The translations under genes were made by a program, and so were the position numbers. A stretch of 64,000 nucleotides of DNA, from contig NC_079887.1 of the NCBI RefSeq assembly GCF_029227915.1, positions 6,572,001 through 6,636,000 on the forward strand, given 5' to 3'. The notes beneath the pieces were generated by a model, which was not told the DNA's origin, did not search any database, and saw only the letters and a program-made list of their open reading frames with translations. Positions 27,001 to 37,000 of this stretch are shown piece by piece. The stretch is from Hydractinia symbiolongicarpus (Eukaryota > Cnidaria > Hydrozoa > Anthoathecata > Hydractiniidae). How positions within the stretch are numbered: the first letter of the stretch is position 1; each line of letters begins with the position of its first letter.

Positions 27001-27274
27001 GTGCAATTCGCAAAATTAAAACCTCGCGAAAATTTAAAAAATACTGTTTCGCATGTCAAATGGTCGGACTATTGATATCAAATTTGTCTTAAATATTTAG
27101 CCAAACTGTTATGCTAAAGTCATCCTTGTTGAAGGAGCCAAGAAAATCGTCATTTACTCGAAACGAGATATAAAACTAGCGGAAGAAATAACTTACGATT
27201 ATAAATTTCCATTGGAGGATGAGAAGATTCCGTGTCTTTGTGGCGCTCCTGGCTGTAGAGGTTCACTGAACTGA
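9091..27274 (+). CDS. setd1: SETD1 histone H3 lysine-4 methyltransferase (COMPASS catalytic subunit)
   Basis: Eleven coding exons: 9091-9160, 19862-20466, 20549-20819, 20937-22907, 23173-23243, 23332-23587, 23752-24366, 25159-25352, 25711-25827, 26612-26869, 27101-27274. All phases match, giving 1533 aa (human SETD1A is about 1700). In order: an Arg/Ser/His-rich N-terminus; a DPR motif ([10 protein letters not shown]) as used for WDR82 binding in the family; an RRM (about 234-315); a long Pro/Gln/Ser-rich region with polyproline runs; an [11 protein letters not shown] block near 800; acidic runs (about 950-1080); the N-SET domain; the WDR5-binding Win motif ([10 protein letters not shown]); a SET domain (about 1393-1516, with [28 protein letters not shown]); and a post-[16 protein letters not shown]. 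It catalyses H3K4 methylation in the nucleus. An AATAAA lies at 27432-27437. The exon 6 donor (AAG|GTTTTT) is weak, and that intron carries a TTG microsatellite. Confidence 0.97.
9376..9597 (+). mobile_element. tRNA-derived SINE, plus orientation
   Basis: A Pol III A-box-like TGGTTATAGCTC near 9383 is followed by a B-box GGGGTTCGATTCC near 9417. A non-tRNA body follows, with a CCATGTGAGGAAA block shared with the minus-strand copy at 3365-3512. It lies just inside SETD1 intron 1. It is not a functional tRNA gene: the acceptor stem does not close. Confidence 0.7.
9598..10854. other. SETD1 intron 1, unique part
   Basis: AT-rich intronic DNA. I see no exon, RNA gene or long repeat here. Confidence 0.5.
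10855..11575 (+). repeat. Tandem array of a ~52-bp unit, about 13 copies
   Basis: A degenerate unit built around GATCGCCGTAGATCGTTT and AAAAATCATGAAAACGGGAT repeats every 44-59 bases through the interval, with indels between copies. Many units carry GATC-containing half-palindromes. It is non-coding and lies in SETD1 intron 1. Confidence 0.9.
12051..12224 (+). repeat. Tandem duplication, ~83 and ~91 bp
   Basis: Two adjacent near-identical units each run from AAGTTC(G/A)TTAAAA to a shared CGTCTCCCACC block and then CCATTATTTCTTAAG. The second has a few extra TA-rich bases. Confidence 0.85.
12225..13106. other. SETD1 intron 1, no gene seen
   Basis: Contains short open stretches on both strands (12320-12538 minus, 12684-12965 plus), but none has a recognisable domain, splice context or family resemblance. 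Confidence 0.45.
13107..14043. mobile_element. Non-autonomous DNA transposon or MITE with perfect 17-bp terminal inverted repeats
   Basis: TGCAGGGAATTCCATGA at 13107-13123 is the exact reverse complement of 14027-14043. Directly inside are GCG-rich repeats (CGTGCGATCGCACGCG on the left; a CGATGTGTAGCACACG type on the right), unlike the surrounding AT-rich DNA. CAGGG-type ends with subterminal repeats resemble hAT-superfamily elements, but I cannot see a clear 8-bp target duplication, so the class is an inference. It is about 940 bp and has no transposase. A related end lies at 46640-46693. Confidence 0.65.
14044..16049. other. SETD1 intron 1, mostly unique AT-rich DNA
   Basis: The only structured item is a perfect 23-bp direct duplication at 14829-14874. 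Open stretches at 15334-15576 look accidental. Confidence 0.5.
14829..14874 (+). repeat. 23-bp perfect direct duplication
   Basis: The unit starting CTTCCGTACATCGTTGTTAC occurs twice back to back, at 14829-14851 and 14852-14874, without a mismatch. Confidence 0.9.
16050..17570 (-). pseudogene. Decayed Ty3/Gypsy retrotransposon pol (RT - RNase H - integrase)
   Basis: On the minus strand, broken by stops and frameshifts, recognisable pieces occur in pol order. From about 17570 to 17100 there is the start of reverse transcriptase (a [14 protein letters not shown]-like stretch, then [16 protein letters not shown]). From about 16870 to 16660 there is the RT connection/RNase H start ([12 protein letters not shown], a CDSSKCRLG-like block). 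From about 16440 to 16320 there is more RNase H (a [12 protein letters not shown]-like block). From about 16290 to 16060 there is the integrase core ([18 protein letters not shown]). RT-RH-IN order identifies Ty3/Gypsy. No LTRs, gag or intact frame are seen. The copy is dead. It lies antisense within SETD1 intron 1. Confidence 0.8.
16448..16551. repeat. Perfect 45-bp inverted repeat with a 14-base loop
   Basis: 16448-16492 is the exact reverse complement of 16507-16551; the 14-base spacer is 16493-16506. It lies inside the RNase H part of the Gypsy relic, breaking its reading frames. It could form a very stable hairpin or cruciform. It looks like an inverted duplication of the local sequence or a nested palindromic insertion. 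Confidence 0.95.
17571..19861. other. SETD1 intron 1, 3' part
   Basis: AT-rich intronic DNA leading to the acceptor TTTTTTAG at 19861. It contains a perfect 35-bp tandem duplication (18900-18969). No exon is supported. Confidence 0.5.
18900..18969 (+). repeat. 35-bp perfect tandem duplication
   Basis: The unit beginning AAGGCCAGTAAATAAGGCGG occurs at 18900-18934 and again at 18935-18969 without differences, which suggests a recent duplication. Confidence 0.92.
23600..23720 (+). repeat. (TTG)n microsatellite in SETD1 intron 6
   Basis: An interrupted TTG/TGT repeat of about 110 bases fills most of the 164-base intron between exons 6 and 7. The long Val, Cys or Thr runs it encodes in various frames are artefacts of the repeat. 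Confidence 0.92.
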
Positions 27275-27373
27275 AAAAATATATCAAGATGGATATCTGA
27301 TGATTCCTATCTATTGTCGTGTTTTTGTTACACATTATTTAATGTTCGCGTTATATGAATATCAGTAATTGGT

Positions 27374-27815
27374 GTTCGAACTTAATGTTAACATGTTTTG
27401 TGAAAGATGTGTAAATATGGAATGTCTTTCTAATAAATTTTATACTTGCAATTGCATTTTTTTTTTCAAAGTTATCACGCCTTCCTAAAACTTCCTAAAT
27501 CTCCTCTAAAATTAGATTATGAAAATGTCCTCAAATGTTCTCAGTTTTTTTTATGAAAAGCTCAGCAAAAGCTGAGAATTTTTATCAAAATTCCTTAAAT
27601 CTCAAATTTAGCTGTATAAAAAGAGTAGCAACCCTGTCTAAGTTCGGATAGCCATTTCGGAAATACTATATTTATGACTAGGCGAAAAAACGATCTGATA
27701 AATTATACTCCTGAAATCTTTCTAAAAAAACTAAAATTTTACCAAGAGACGAAACTTTCGAACGTTCGAACTTAATGTTAACATGTTTTGTGAAAGATGT
27801 GTAAATATGGAATGT
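27374..27815 (+). repeat. 52-bp exact direct repeat, copies 390 bp apart, in the SETD1 3' region
   Basis: 27374-27425 and 27764-27815 are identical over 52 bases. The first copy lies in the SETD1 3' UTR just before its AATAAA (27432-27437); the second lies beyond the expected cleavage site. This points to a partial local duplication of the transcript end. Confidence 0.9.
27432..27437 (+). terminator. Polyadenylation signal of SETD1
   Basis: AATAAA 158 bases after the SETD1 stop codon, followed by a T-rich stretch. It is a plausible 3' end signal, but the motif is common in AT-rich DNA. Confidence 0.6.
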
Positions 27816-28119
27816 AAAAATTTACAAAGAGACCAAGTTATAATTTAGTGAAGCGATTGCATCGAAATAAAACACAGCATTTCACTTTTGAAGAAGAATT
27901 TACTTCATTTCAGAGATGAAGCACTAAAATGCTCCAAGGTTAGAGAAAGGCAGGCTAGTCTGTAATATTTTTCACTTTTACCTTGATTTACTAGTTTTCA
28001 GAAAAAAAATATTTCTGTTTTTCTATGTTGAAAGCTGCGATCAGATTTTTGTTGATTTCCTATTACAGGGCGAGTACAAATCTTAAACCTGGATGTGACA
28101 CCTTTGTGCACCCGATAGC

Positions 28120-29400
28120 CTAGTTAAGTAAAGCTTTCTTCGAGGTTAATGAAACGAGTTTGGAGAAAATCCTAAATTTGAATCCACCAAAACACAAAAA
28201 ATTTAGCGTCTTCTCAGGATGTGATGAAGTTGCATGCAGATTGACGATAAATTTTAGCAATCGACGACAAAACATGTATCTGTTCCACCCAATCTTTCGC
28301 TTTCTTTTCAACATCTTCATTCTATCAAGATCTGCACCAACAAATGCACCCAAGTGTTTATTTTCTTCGACTCTTACCGTGATTTCGTTATCCGCAAATA
28401 ACAGCTATGCGTGTCCAAAATAGGTAGGTTTGACGATCAAAAAAAAGCACTATGATATAGTAGCCAATGAAAGGAGCATGTGGGTTGATTTCCGTCTTTG
28501 AAAATCATCTACAAATATAATGTACTTTGCACGGTTTATCATCGATGAAGATTCAAAAGTGGTAATATACCAAACGCACACATAGCCATTGCAATAGGAT
28601 CCCATTGTGTGGTACTCTCAGTTGAAGCGATTTTTTCCCCCCGGCTACGAAAGACCGGGCTGGTTTTGCATAACAGTTAAAAACATATGTCTCAATTTGT
28701 GGACATTAGAATAATGTGAAGAAAAACTTTTCTGTTGACAGAGTTAAATACGTTGTTTGCATTGATCTATAAAATGCCATGAGTTTCATCTCTGCTGAAC
28801 AAGTCAGTGGTTTCGTGGACGACAAATTCGCAACCTGCTTTATGGTCAACATATAATTGTCGATTACCAGATGTGTCGAGAATGTCTTATCACAATATGG
28901 ACATGACAGATGTACCTATAATTCGTCAAGAACCTCCCTTATTACAAAAGGCCGACCTTTTTTACACAGCGTATCAATCGCCATCCCCATAAGTGGTGCA
29001 ATACTGTCAAAGTCATCAATTTCTTTGGTACCGGGTTGTCCGGCAAAATTACCAATTGATTTACGAAGACCACCAGCAGCAGCATCTGCTGTCGACAATA
29101 TTTCGCCATTCGTCTGCATCCAAAGACGATACTTCAGCTGCCCCATTGGTAAGGAGCGCTGTCTTTAAAATCGTGTCTTCGTCCAGGTCATCAAAAATTA
29201 CAGAATTTAAAGCCCTTGTAGAGGTCCATATAGAAATAGATCATTGTGCAATGGGCTGGCTTCCGGATGTTTTAAATAAAGCTGTTCTATTGTTTCGTCA
29301 GTTAACGGTAGTGCACCCATGTTTTCAGACTTTAATAAAAGACTTACTGAATGCTTTAGATAATTTTTTGATCAAATTGCAAAATTCGTACTCTTTTATC
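28120..29400 (-). pseudogene. Decayed reverse-transcriptase element, N-terminal and catalytic part
   Basis: On the minus strand with many stops and frameshifts. Going downstream on that strand, a SSLDADEWRNI-type start of the RT region lies near 29130, then LRKSIGNFAGQP-like sequence (near 29050). An ESTTQWDPIAMAMCAFG block near 28620 corresponds to the TQGDP region, followed by a decayed FVDDF block (near 28500) matching the YADD box. A RVEENKHLGAFVGADLDR and WVEQIHVLSSIAKI stretch lies at 28380-28250. I recognise this protein type from invertebrate genomes as an RT-bearing retroelement but do not assign a clade. Confidence 0.65.
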
Positions 29401-29683
29401 GACTTTGAATGATAAAACATTCAGCAATCAAACAATCTATTCTTTTCTTCTGCCACAATAAAAGTCTTCTTTCCAGCGTCTTCTTGTTATCTTTGCTCGG
29501 CGTTTTGTTCAGCAAGGCAAGACTCTATATATATATTTTTTTTATAGAAAAAATCACTGTATTTGAAACATATCGATCTAAGTTTACAATATAAAGCACA
29601 AAAGAACGGAGAAATTATACATGGAAAGACAACAATTTAACATCAAAAAGTTGACGTTAAAAACCATATATTGATTTAACAGT

Positions 29684-30840
29684 TCAATTTTGTTGAAAAC
29701 TTTTTATAGCTTTCAAATTGACATCCTCGTTATCACTAAAAAGTTGTTTGCAAGATCTCAACCCTCGATGCATAACAGTTGACTTCTGAGAAGGCTGAAA
29801 TTTGTTCTCCATCTTATCCAATTTTTTACTTTTTGAGCTTCCTTCGTTCCGCTTCTCGGCAACAAACTCTGCTATTCTTTTGTAAAAGACAGAACACTCA
29901 CGTGACATACCACCAAAACAAGTAAACATTAGTGGCATATACCTCCTTAGTCGACTTTGTTCACTCGATTTTTGTAGCTTCTTTTTTTTTCATTTGACTT
30001 GTGTGCTGCTTCTAGTAAATGAGTAAGGTGGATTTAAGCTATTGGGTTGAATACCTTAACATCTAACTACGCTACTTGTTACCCTTACCCCTAGAAATCA
30101 CGCGCGGCTATGTCAACTCGAACATCGTCGGATTTTATTGTTGAAGCTAGTAGTGCCTCGCCAGTTAGGCTTTGTATAACTAGTTCTACCGAAAAATCTG
30201 TACAACATTCTGATAGCAGTTGAGCAGTGAAGTCTCTCAGTTAGTTGTGTCTGATAGTTCTAAATCCACCTTTCGGGCAAGATAAAGCATGATCCAATTT
30301 GAAGGGTGTACCACATATAGTCGACACATAGACGTCGGAAGACGCTTCAAAGGAATGTTATATTGAATATATAAGCTGTCCCAGAACGACTGCTTGTCCA
30401 ACAGAAAACCACAACGGTTAATTGGCAAAGTAGTAAGCCAATTACTAGAAGCTCCAATCTTGAGACTCGCTTTAAGACATCGTTTGCTAATCGGATCATT
30501 TAGCAGCAATTTTGTTTCTTCCAACTTAGCATCATTTCTCTTTTTCTTTTTTGATTGAAATATTTTGTTAAGCTTTTACAGTTTCATCGTATATTTCATC
30601 ATGCTCTTTAACTTTCTTCACCATAGTTTCCGTCACATATCTAGAGCTGTTGTACTCCACAAAACAGCGTTTGCACACATTGTAAATCCTTAGTCCACCA
30701 TGTTTTGCCGGAGAAAAAGTTAACTTTCTTTGTACATCATTACATTCGTACCCATTTAAGATCGATTTTAGAAAACGTTTTCTAATCGGTTCCTTTAAAG
30801 TTTGCAAACAAATCTTTAAACGTTTTCTTTGACAAGAAAA
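29684..30840 (-). pseudogene. Decayed reverse-transcriptase element, C-terminal part
   Basis: Minus-strand open pieces at 30807-30568, 30524-30237 and 29938-29684 belong to the C-terminal half of the same protein type as at 28120-29400. They carry LTFSPAKHGGLRIYNV, then a SSNWLTTLPINRCGFLLDKQ block, then MPLMFTCFGGMSRECSVFYK. They are separated by frameshifts. On the minus strand this half comes before the N-terminal half at 29400-28120, so the element is either rearranged or made of two neighbouring partial copies. It is not functional. Confidence 0.65.
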
Positions 30841-31069
30841 AAACTTTATGCGATCTTTCGTTTTATCGCTTACTGTGGTTGATGCTGGGGACGAGGTTGG
30901 AGATTGTTAACGTTTTCACAGCATTACAACCTGGGTACGAAGTTTCTTATAACAGACGGAGTGAAAATCATTCGGTAACCCAACCGGTGGCGCCTCTTTC
31001 ACTACATTACAGTTCACAGAGCAAGGAAGCAAGTTGGAAATTTTGTTACAGTTTTCTCAGCCTTTGATA

Positions 31070-34000
31070 ATGCCTCGTTTGTATGTAGGTAGATTAAACC
31101 AACGTGTTTCCGAAAGGGACTTAAAAAGATTCTTTGAAGGCTATGGAAAAATCAGAGATATAATGATGAAAAGCGGTTATGCTTTCTTGGTAAGTGATTG
31201 TGTTTGCGATAGAGCTGATAGCTAGCTAGCTACAAAACAGTTCAATGGACAACATAATGTATAAAAGACCGACAAAAATGCTATAAGTTAAACCGTAGTC
31301 ATTACATAGTCATGATTAACCCTTTATTACAGGCATAATGTTAAGTTAAATATTCCGTCACCGCGGTGTAAAGCACACACACCCAGTTTATCCGAAGTGG
31401 ACTAAACATTTGGCCTCAAACATAATTTATTTAGATCCTATTTGACTTATTTTAATCAGAAAGAATAGGGTTTCTATACATCTGCCTTTGCTAAAGTTTG
31501 TGTCTCTAGAAAAAAGTTCTCAGCATGCTGACCTTGGCACACATAAAGAGTGGCGTAAAAAAGCTGTCCTTGAATCCATGTGGAATGCCAACGTGATATC
31601 ACAGGGCTGAATCTAGCAGTAAAAAATTAACACGTTTATATTTCAAACAACTCGCTACACAATTAAAATACACTTTTGTTAATAGACCAATATATAGCCA
31701 TCTTTTTTTATCAAACACTAAATGTCTGAGTTCGAAATGGCTGTATTTGTTTTTGTTTTTTCTAATTCACCAACATTACACCAGTCAGATGTCGAAGAAG
31801 TGTAGAAACATGTCAACTATATACTTGATTATGATAGAAAAGTAAACAAATTGTTATTTTGTATATAGTGTTCTTACATTATTCAAAGAAGTGAAAAAAT
31901 TAAATTGTCTGAAAGTTTTGCACAGGTAGAAAAAAATGACCGTCTCATTAAATAGTAATTCAAAATTTGCTTGTGGCTAAATTAAATATTGTGAAAACAC
32001 GTGATTTTTATTGCTGTTTATGAAATAATAAAAGAGGAAAAAAATTTATCTCTAGGATTTTGATGATTACAGAGATGCAGATGATGCTGTGTGTGATCTA
32101 AATGGACAAGAGTTGCTTGGTGACAGGTATCTTTGCTTTGCTTAAAAAAAAGCTGTTTCAGTTTAATTTTTAAAGATTATAGGTAACATGCGTTTGTGTA
32201 CTGATGGTCTTAAGGTTACTGTAAAGGAAAAACTCACTTGATGAGTAGTCTCAGAAAAACCCTTATAATTTATTAATACTTTTACCTTTTTTCTTATTTT
32301 TTTTGTTTGTTTGTTTCTTATTGTTGGATGAAGGATTTACTTGATGGTGGTATTTTCGTGATGTGTTAATTTTCCAAAAAGAAAATATAATTAAATAAAC
32401 ACACACCATTTTTTTTTCATTGTACGTTTTAAAATGGCTTCTTTTTTCGAACGTGTATTCAGCGTAAATTAAATTCAGAAAGGTTCCCGTTTTTTTTTTT
32501 TCTAATAACGTTATGAAATTATTTGTAATTATATATAATTATTCAAAAAAATGCATATTTTTTTCTTTCTGTCGTCATAATTTGCTTATAAGTAATTTAT
32601 ACAAAAAAAGTCCGGAAACCTTTTGTGCATAATTTATTCGGCTTTCCATTACCAAGAACTTCAATGAGCCAAAAGGAAGCTTTCTGAAAAAGAGACCACA
32701 AACGTAAAGGCATGTATGCGAAAATTTACTAACAACATATTTGTTTTTCAAGATTTTTGTAGGTGAAAATAAAAATGTGTGAACTGAGTATGCAGAAAAA
32801 TAATAGAAGTGCAAACTTTTTCTTTATGCTGAATTACGTGCACGCGTTTAGAATTATTAATAGACTGAAGTCAGGGTTACAAGAGACAGCTCATGTACAT
32901 ACTCCTTAACTTTGATTTTTTTAATAATTTTTTTACAACAACAATATATATATCGATGGTGAAAGTAAATCATCTATAATATATTATTATGCATATTTTT
33001 ATACGGGAGTGCCATATCATGCATAATGTTTACAAAAGATATGCTAAACTCATTTTGCACATATTTCTTCGAAGGCGCAAAAAGGCTTTTTCTAGTCATG
33101 AATTTTTTGCAGAAAACCTCAAAAAAAATTGTTTCCTTTACAGTAGCCTTAAACTGAACACCAACAACCTAAAAGTGTTTATATGCATGTAATGTGTTTC
33201 GCCAAACTATCACGCTCACATTCAGAATAAACACGATGGATAACAAATCTGGTTTAAATGTGACCAACAGATAATTTTATGACCTAAAACCACATAATAT
33301 TTAAATTTAGGATTATTCTTGAGCATGCTAAAGGAATTGAACGTGGCAGTGGAGGTGCACCAAGTCGTGGTGGTTACAACAGCTATGGTGGTGGTGGTCC
33401 TCGTAAACAAAGAGCAAGGGATAAGTATGTTTTACAGCAGTTTAAATATAGTTAAAATATACACAAAACTTAAAAATATGAATTTGCATTTTTGAAAAGA
33501 ATCATGTGGATACAAGTAGTATCAAGTTGATTTTCCTAATGTTGTTATAGGTATGGTCCTCCAATCAAAACTAAATGGCAAGTTAGAGTTGAAAATTTAT
33601 CATCAAGAGTGAGCTGGCAGGTAAAAAATTTGAGCATTAAATTTGTGATATATATTGTAGTTTAGGATGGTCATAAAATGTAAGTTAGAAAACCTGTGAT
33701 TTACCATTTAAAGGCTAAATAACGCTTCAGGGCACAGCTTTCATTCTGTTTATTTAAAGCGATATCTACAATCCTAGACATAATTTTTCAAACCCAAATG
33801 CCCTTTGTTTGTCTATTTTGTGTAGTGCCTTAAGGCTCCACAGCCAGCAGGCCACAAACAATGTTAAAAATGTGATAGACAATTTCTGTCATGTCAGAAA
33901 AACTATATGCTGTTGTCAGCAAAATTATTGTAGGTAAAATCTTGAAACTAGCCAATTATATAACCTAAGGTCCTAAGTTAGTTTGAAATCATTTACATGT

Positions 34001-37000
34001 GAACTTTGTAGTGAAGTTTGTAGTGTTTAGTCTAAATGTAGAAACTGTTTATAATTGTTTTTATAATTGTTTGTGGGACAAATTGGATGAACTTTGAAAT
34101 CCTGCCCTCTTCAGCAATATATTCCATCCAGAATTGTAGGTGAAAGTTCTTTTAGATTATTTATAACCCTTTCATTAACAGGTCCTTTACCTTTAGGAAA
34201 TTCAAAAATCCAGAAAAAAATAAGGAAAAAATTAAAATATTTGTTATATTGTGAAATTGTTGGCTGCATTTTTAGATCTCTTGAAAAAGTAGAATAAGGG
34301 CATTGGTATTCAAATGTATTTTTGTTTGATGCGACTTAAGAGCCATTTTCTGTAACCGATAACCGAAATCGAACAAAATTTTCAAAAAATTCCTAAAACC
34401 ATAGTATCTTTAACATAAGTAAAAATCTAGTAATTTTGGAAACCTCACTTCCTTTCCTTATTGAGTATTGCCTGATTCTTACAGAAAATGGCTCTTAAAG
34501 AATGCTTTTCTGACAATTATTTTTAAATGTTTTAACATCTATAATCAAACTATTTTTTATTTAGTTTATATTATTTATTTTTATATATTTATTATACTTT
34601 ATTTTTTATTGTTTTATATATAGCTTTGTGTTTTTTCTTAAATTTAACTTCCAAAAACAAACCATTTGTTTATATTATGTTACATTAGTATTTCCCCTGA
34701 TTTCAGTGAGCATTTGATGATAAGATGAATGATGCCAATGAACTCAATCTTGATGTCTCACCACTCATGTGTTGATGTTCAATTTTTACACCAGTTGATG
34801 TGTGATGAGATGTTCAAAAAATACTCGGTTTACTGTATAAAACACACAGGGAGATCATAGATGAAATTGTTCGAGGCAAATTGATGTCTTGAAGGTCAAT
34901 ACGAAACATCACCATAGATGATATTTTGAGTTTACAATTTGTTTACAGGATGTCTGTAATGGGTTTATAGTAACCTCCCAGTGTGTTCATTCACAAAAGC
35001 AAAGGTGAAATTAAAAACCGAGTTCAGATATTGTACTTAATGTTGTGTATAGTGTTTTATTGCCATATCCTTTGTTTGTTTAATGAATAACACATGCGAC
35101 AATACAGAATAACATGAAAACAAGTTTAGTTGTGAGCAAGTTTTGTTATGTTAGTTGCTTGCATGCAAGTTTAAAAAATATTGACTTCTGCAGCTTTAAC
35201 AAGTTTCACAATATGATAGTTAACAGTTTTAAAGAGGGTAGTGGCGTGGTGTGATAAAAAAGTATTTTAAATGCCTATCATTTCAAAGTCGTCCCATATG
35301 ATATCAAATGTTATTATTTAGATTGTATGCCAAGGTAATTTTGCAAATAATGCAAGTAAACAAATCATATGTGCACTACTCTTCTGCAAACTAAAAACTT
35401 GCCTATAACTAATTTCATTTTCATGTTATTCTGTATATTCGGATGTGTATTTTGGGAACAAAAAAATATGAAAATAGACTTATTCGCTATAATTGTGTTT
35501 TCTTCTTTTATCTTTGTTGGGAGGTTCTGTAATTCTCAGCCTTACTAAATTAGGAATTCTTTCATGTCACCAATTTTCAGAAACAAAATTCCAATAACCT
35601 GCTTACTTGGTAACACATTGACATGAGAGGCTTTATTTCTTTATTTTTTTTGTGTGTTTTTAAGCAAGCGGTTGTGTAACACGAGCTTTAATTTTTAGGA
35701 TTTAAAGGATTATGTACGTCCGCATGCTGAAGTAACGTATGCTGATGCTCACCGCAAAGAAAGAGGGGTTGCGTAAGTAAACTTTTTCTCGAATGTTAAA
35801 ATTCATGTTGTATTTGCGTTTGTGTTACAGTTGGTTTGAATTTTTGACAACTAAACCCTTGTGGAATCTGGACAGTCTCTTTATTTTACTATTGAAACAT
35901 TTGCATGGCTATATGAGGCGTTTCATATGTTTTTTAGGTTTAGGGCTAACACCATGGAGAACTATATCGCTTTGTAATCTCATCAAATTTTAGACAATTT
36001 AATGAAAAATAATTTCCAAGAAAAGCAAAAGTTCAATTAAAATAGTTAAATTGCAAGAGAACTACTTTGTTCATCAGACTCTTTCCAATATGACTTACAC
36101 ACATTATACTCGCCTGTCATGATCAGAAGTCTGATCGGGGTGAAACATTCTCTGTTGAGAATGAAATAGGTATGTGCTATGATAAATATTCACCTATGTA
36201 TACACACCATCCGGATAAACTATCTGAGTTTATCACTAACATATTGCCGCACATAGTGTAGTGGGTTCGTCTGCGGCTCCCAGTTCTGGGGACCGCGGAT
36301 CGAATCCCGCTCGCTGCCAGGCAGTATGTTAGTGATGAACAAAGTAGTTCTCTTTCAATATGACTTACACGCATTATACTCGCCCGTCATGATCAGAGGT
36401 CTGATCGGGGTGAAACATTCTCTGTTGAGGATGAAATACGGATGTGCTATGATAAATATTCACCTATGTATACACACCATCTGAGTTCATCACTAACATA
36501 TTGCCACACGTAGTGTAGTGGGTAATTTTTCACATTGTTATTAATGAGGTATAGCTCCCCTTTTGTCAGCTGTCATGGATGTATGTATTATATGAACAAG
36601 TAACCCTGCTGTAGTAATGTTGTTATTGTGCTCCAATTGCATGTATTTTCAGTGATGATTTGTTTTTTAGTACTGTTTGTGTTGCAACTCGACAAGACCT
36701 TAAAAACTTAATCAGAAAAATGGATGATGCAGAACTCAATGGAAAAAGAATCAAAATAATTGATGTAAGTACTATTTTAAAAATACACCTGCGAACTATT
36801 CAAAATGGTTAACAATTCAGGTAATAAGCTTTTTCCTGTCTTTAAAACTGAGGGAGACTTGTTGATTCAAGCTAATTCTGCTAAAAAATTGCTAAATCCC
36901 TTGGAATTTAATCGAGTGAAAATTAAATTTGGCTGCGATATGTTGATACAGAAAACCAAAAGGACTAGAGTATATTTACGTTATGTTTATCTGAAAAATA

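Noticed and set aside
36255-36320. A functional tRNA gene
   Set aside because: A- and B-box-like motifs are present, but the cloverleaf does not close properly and the copy sits inside a larger repeat unit; better explained as a tRNA-derived element.
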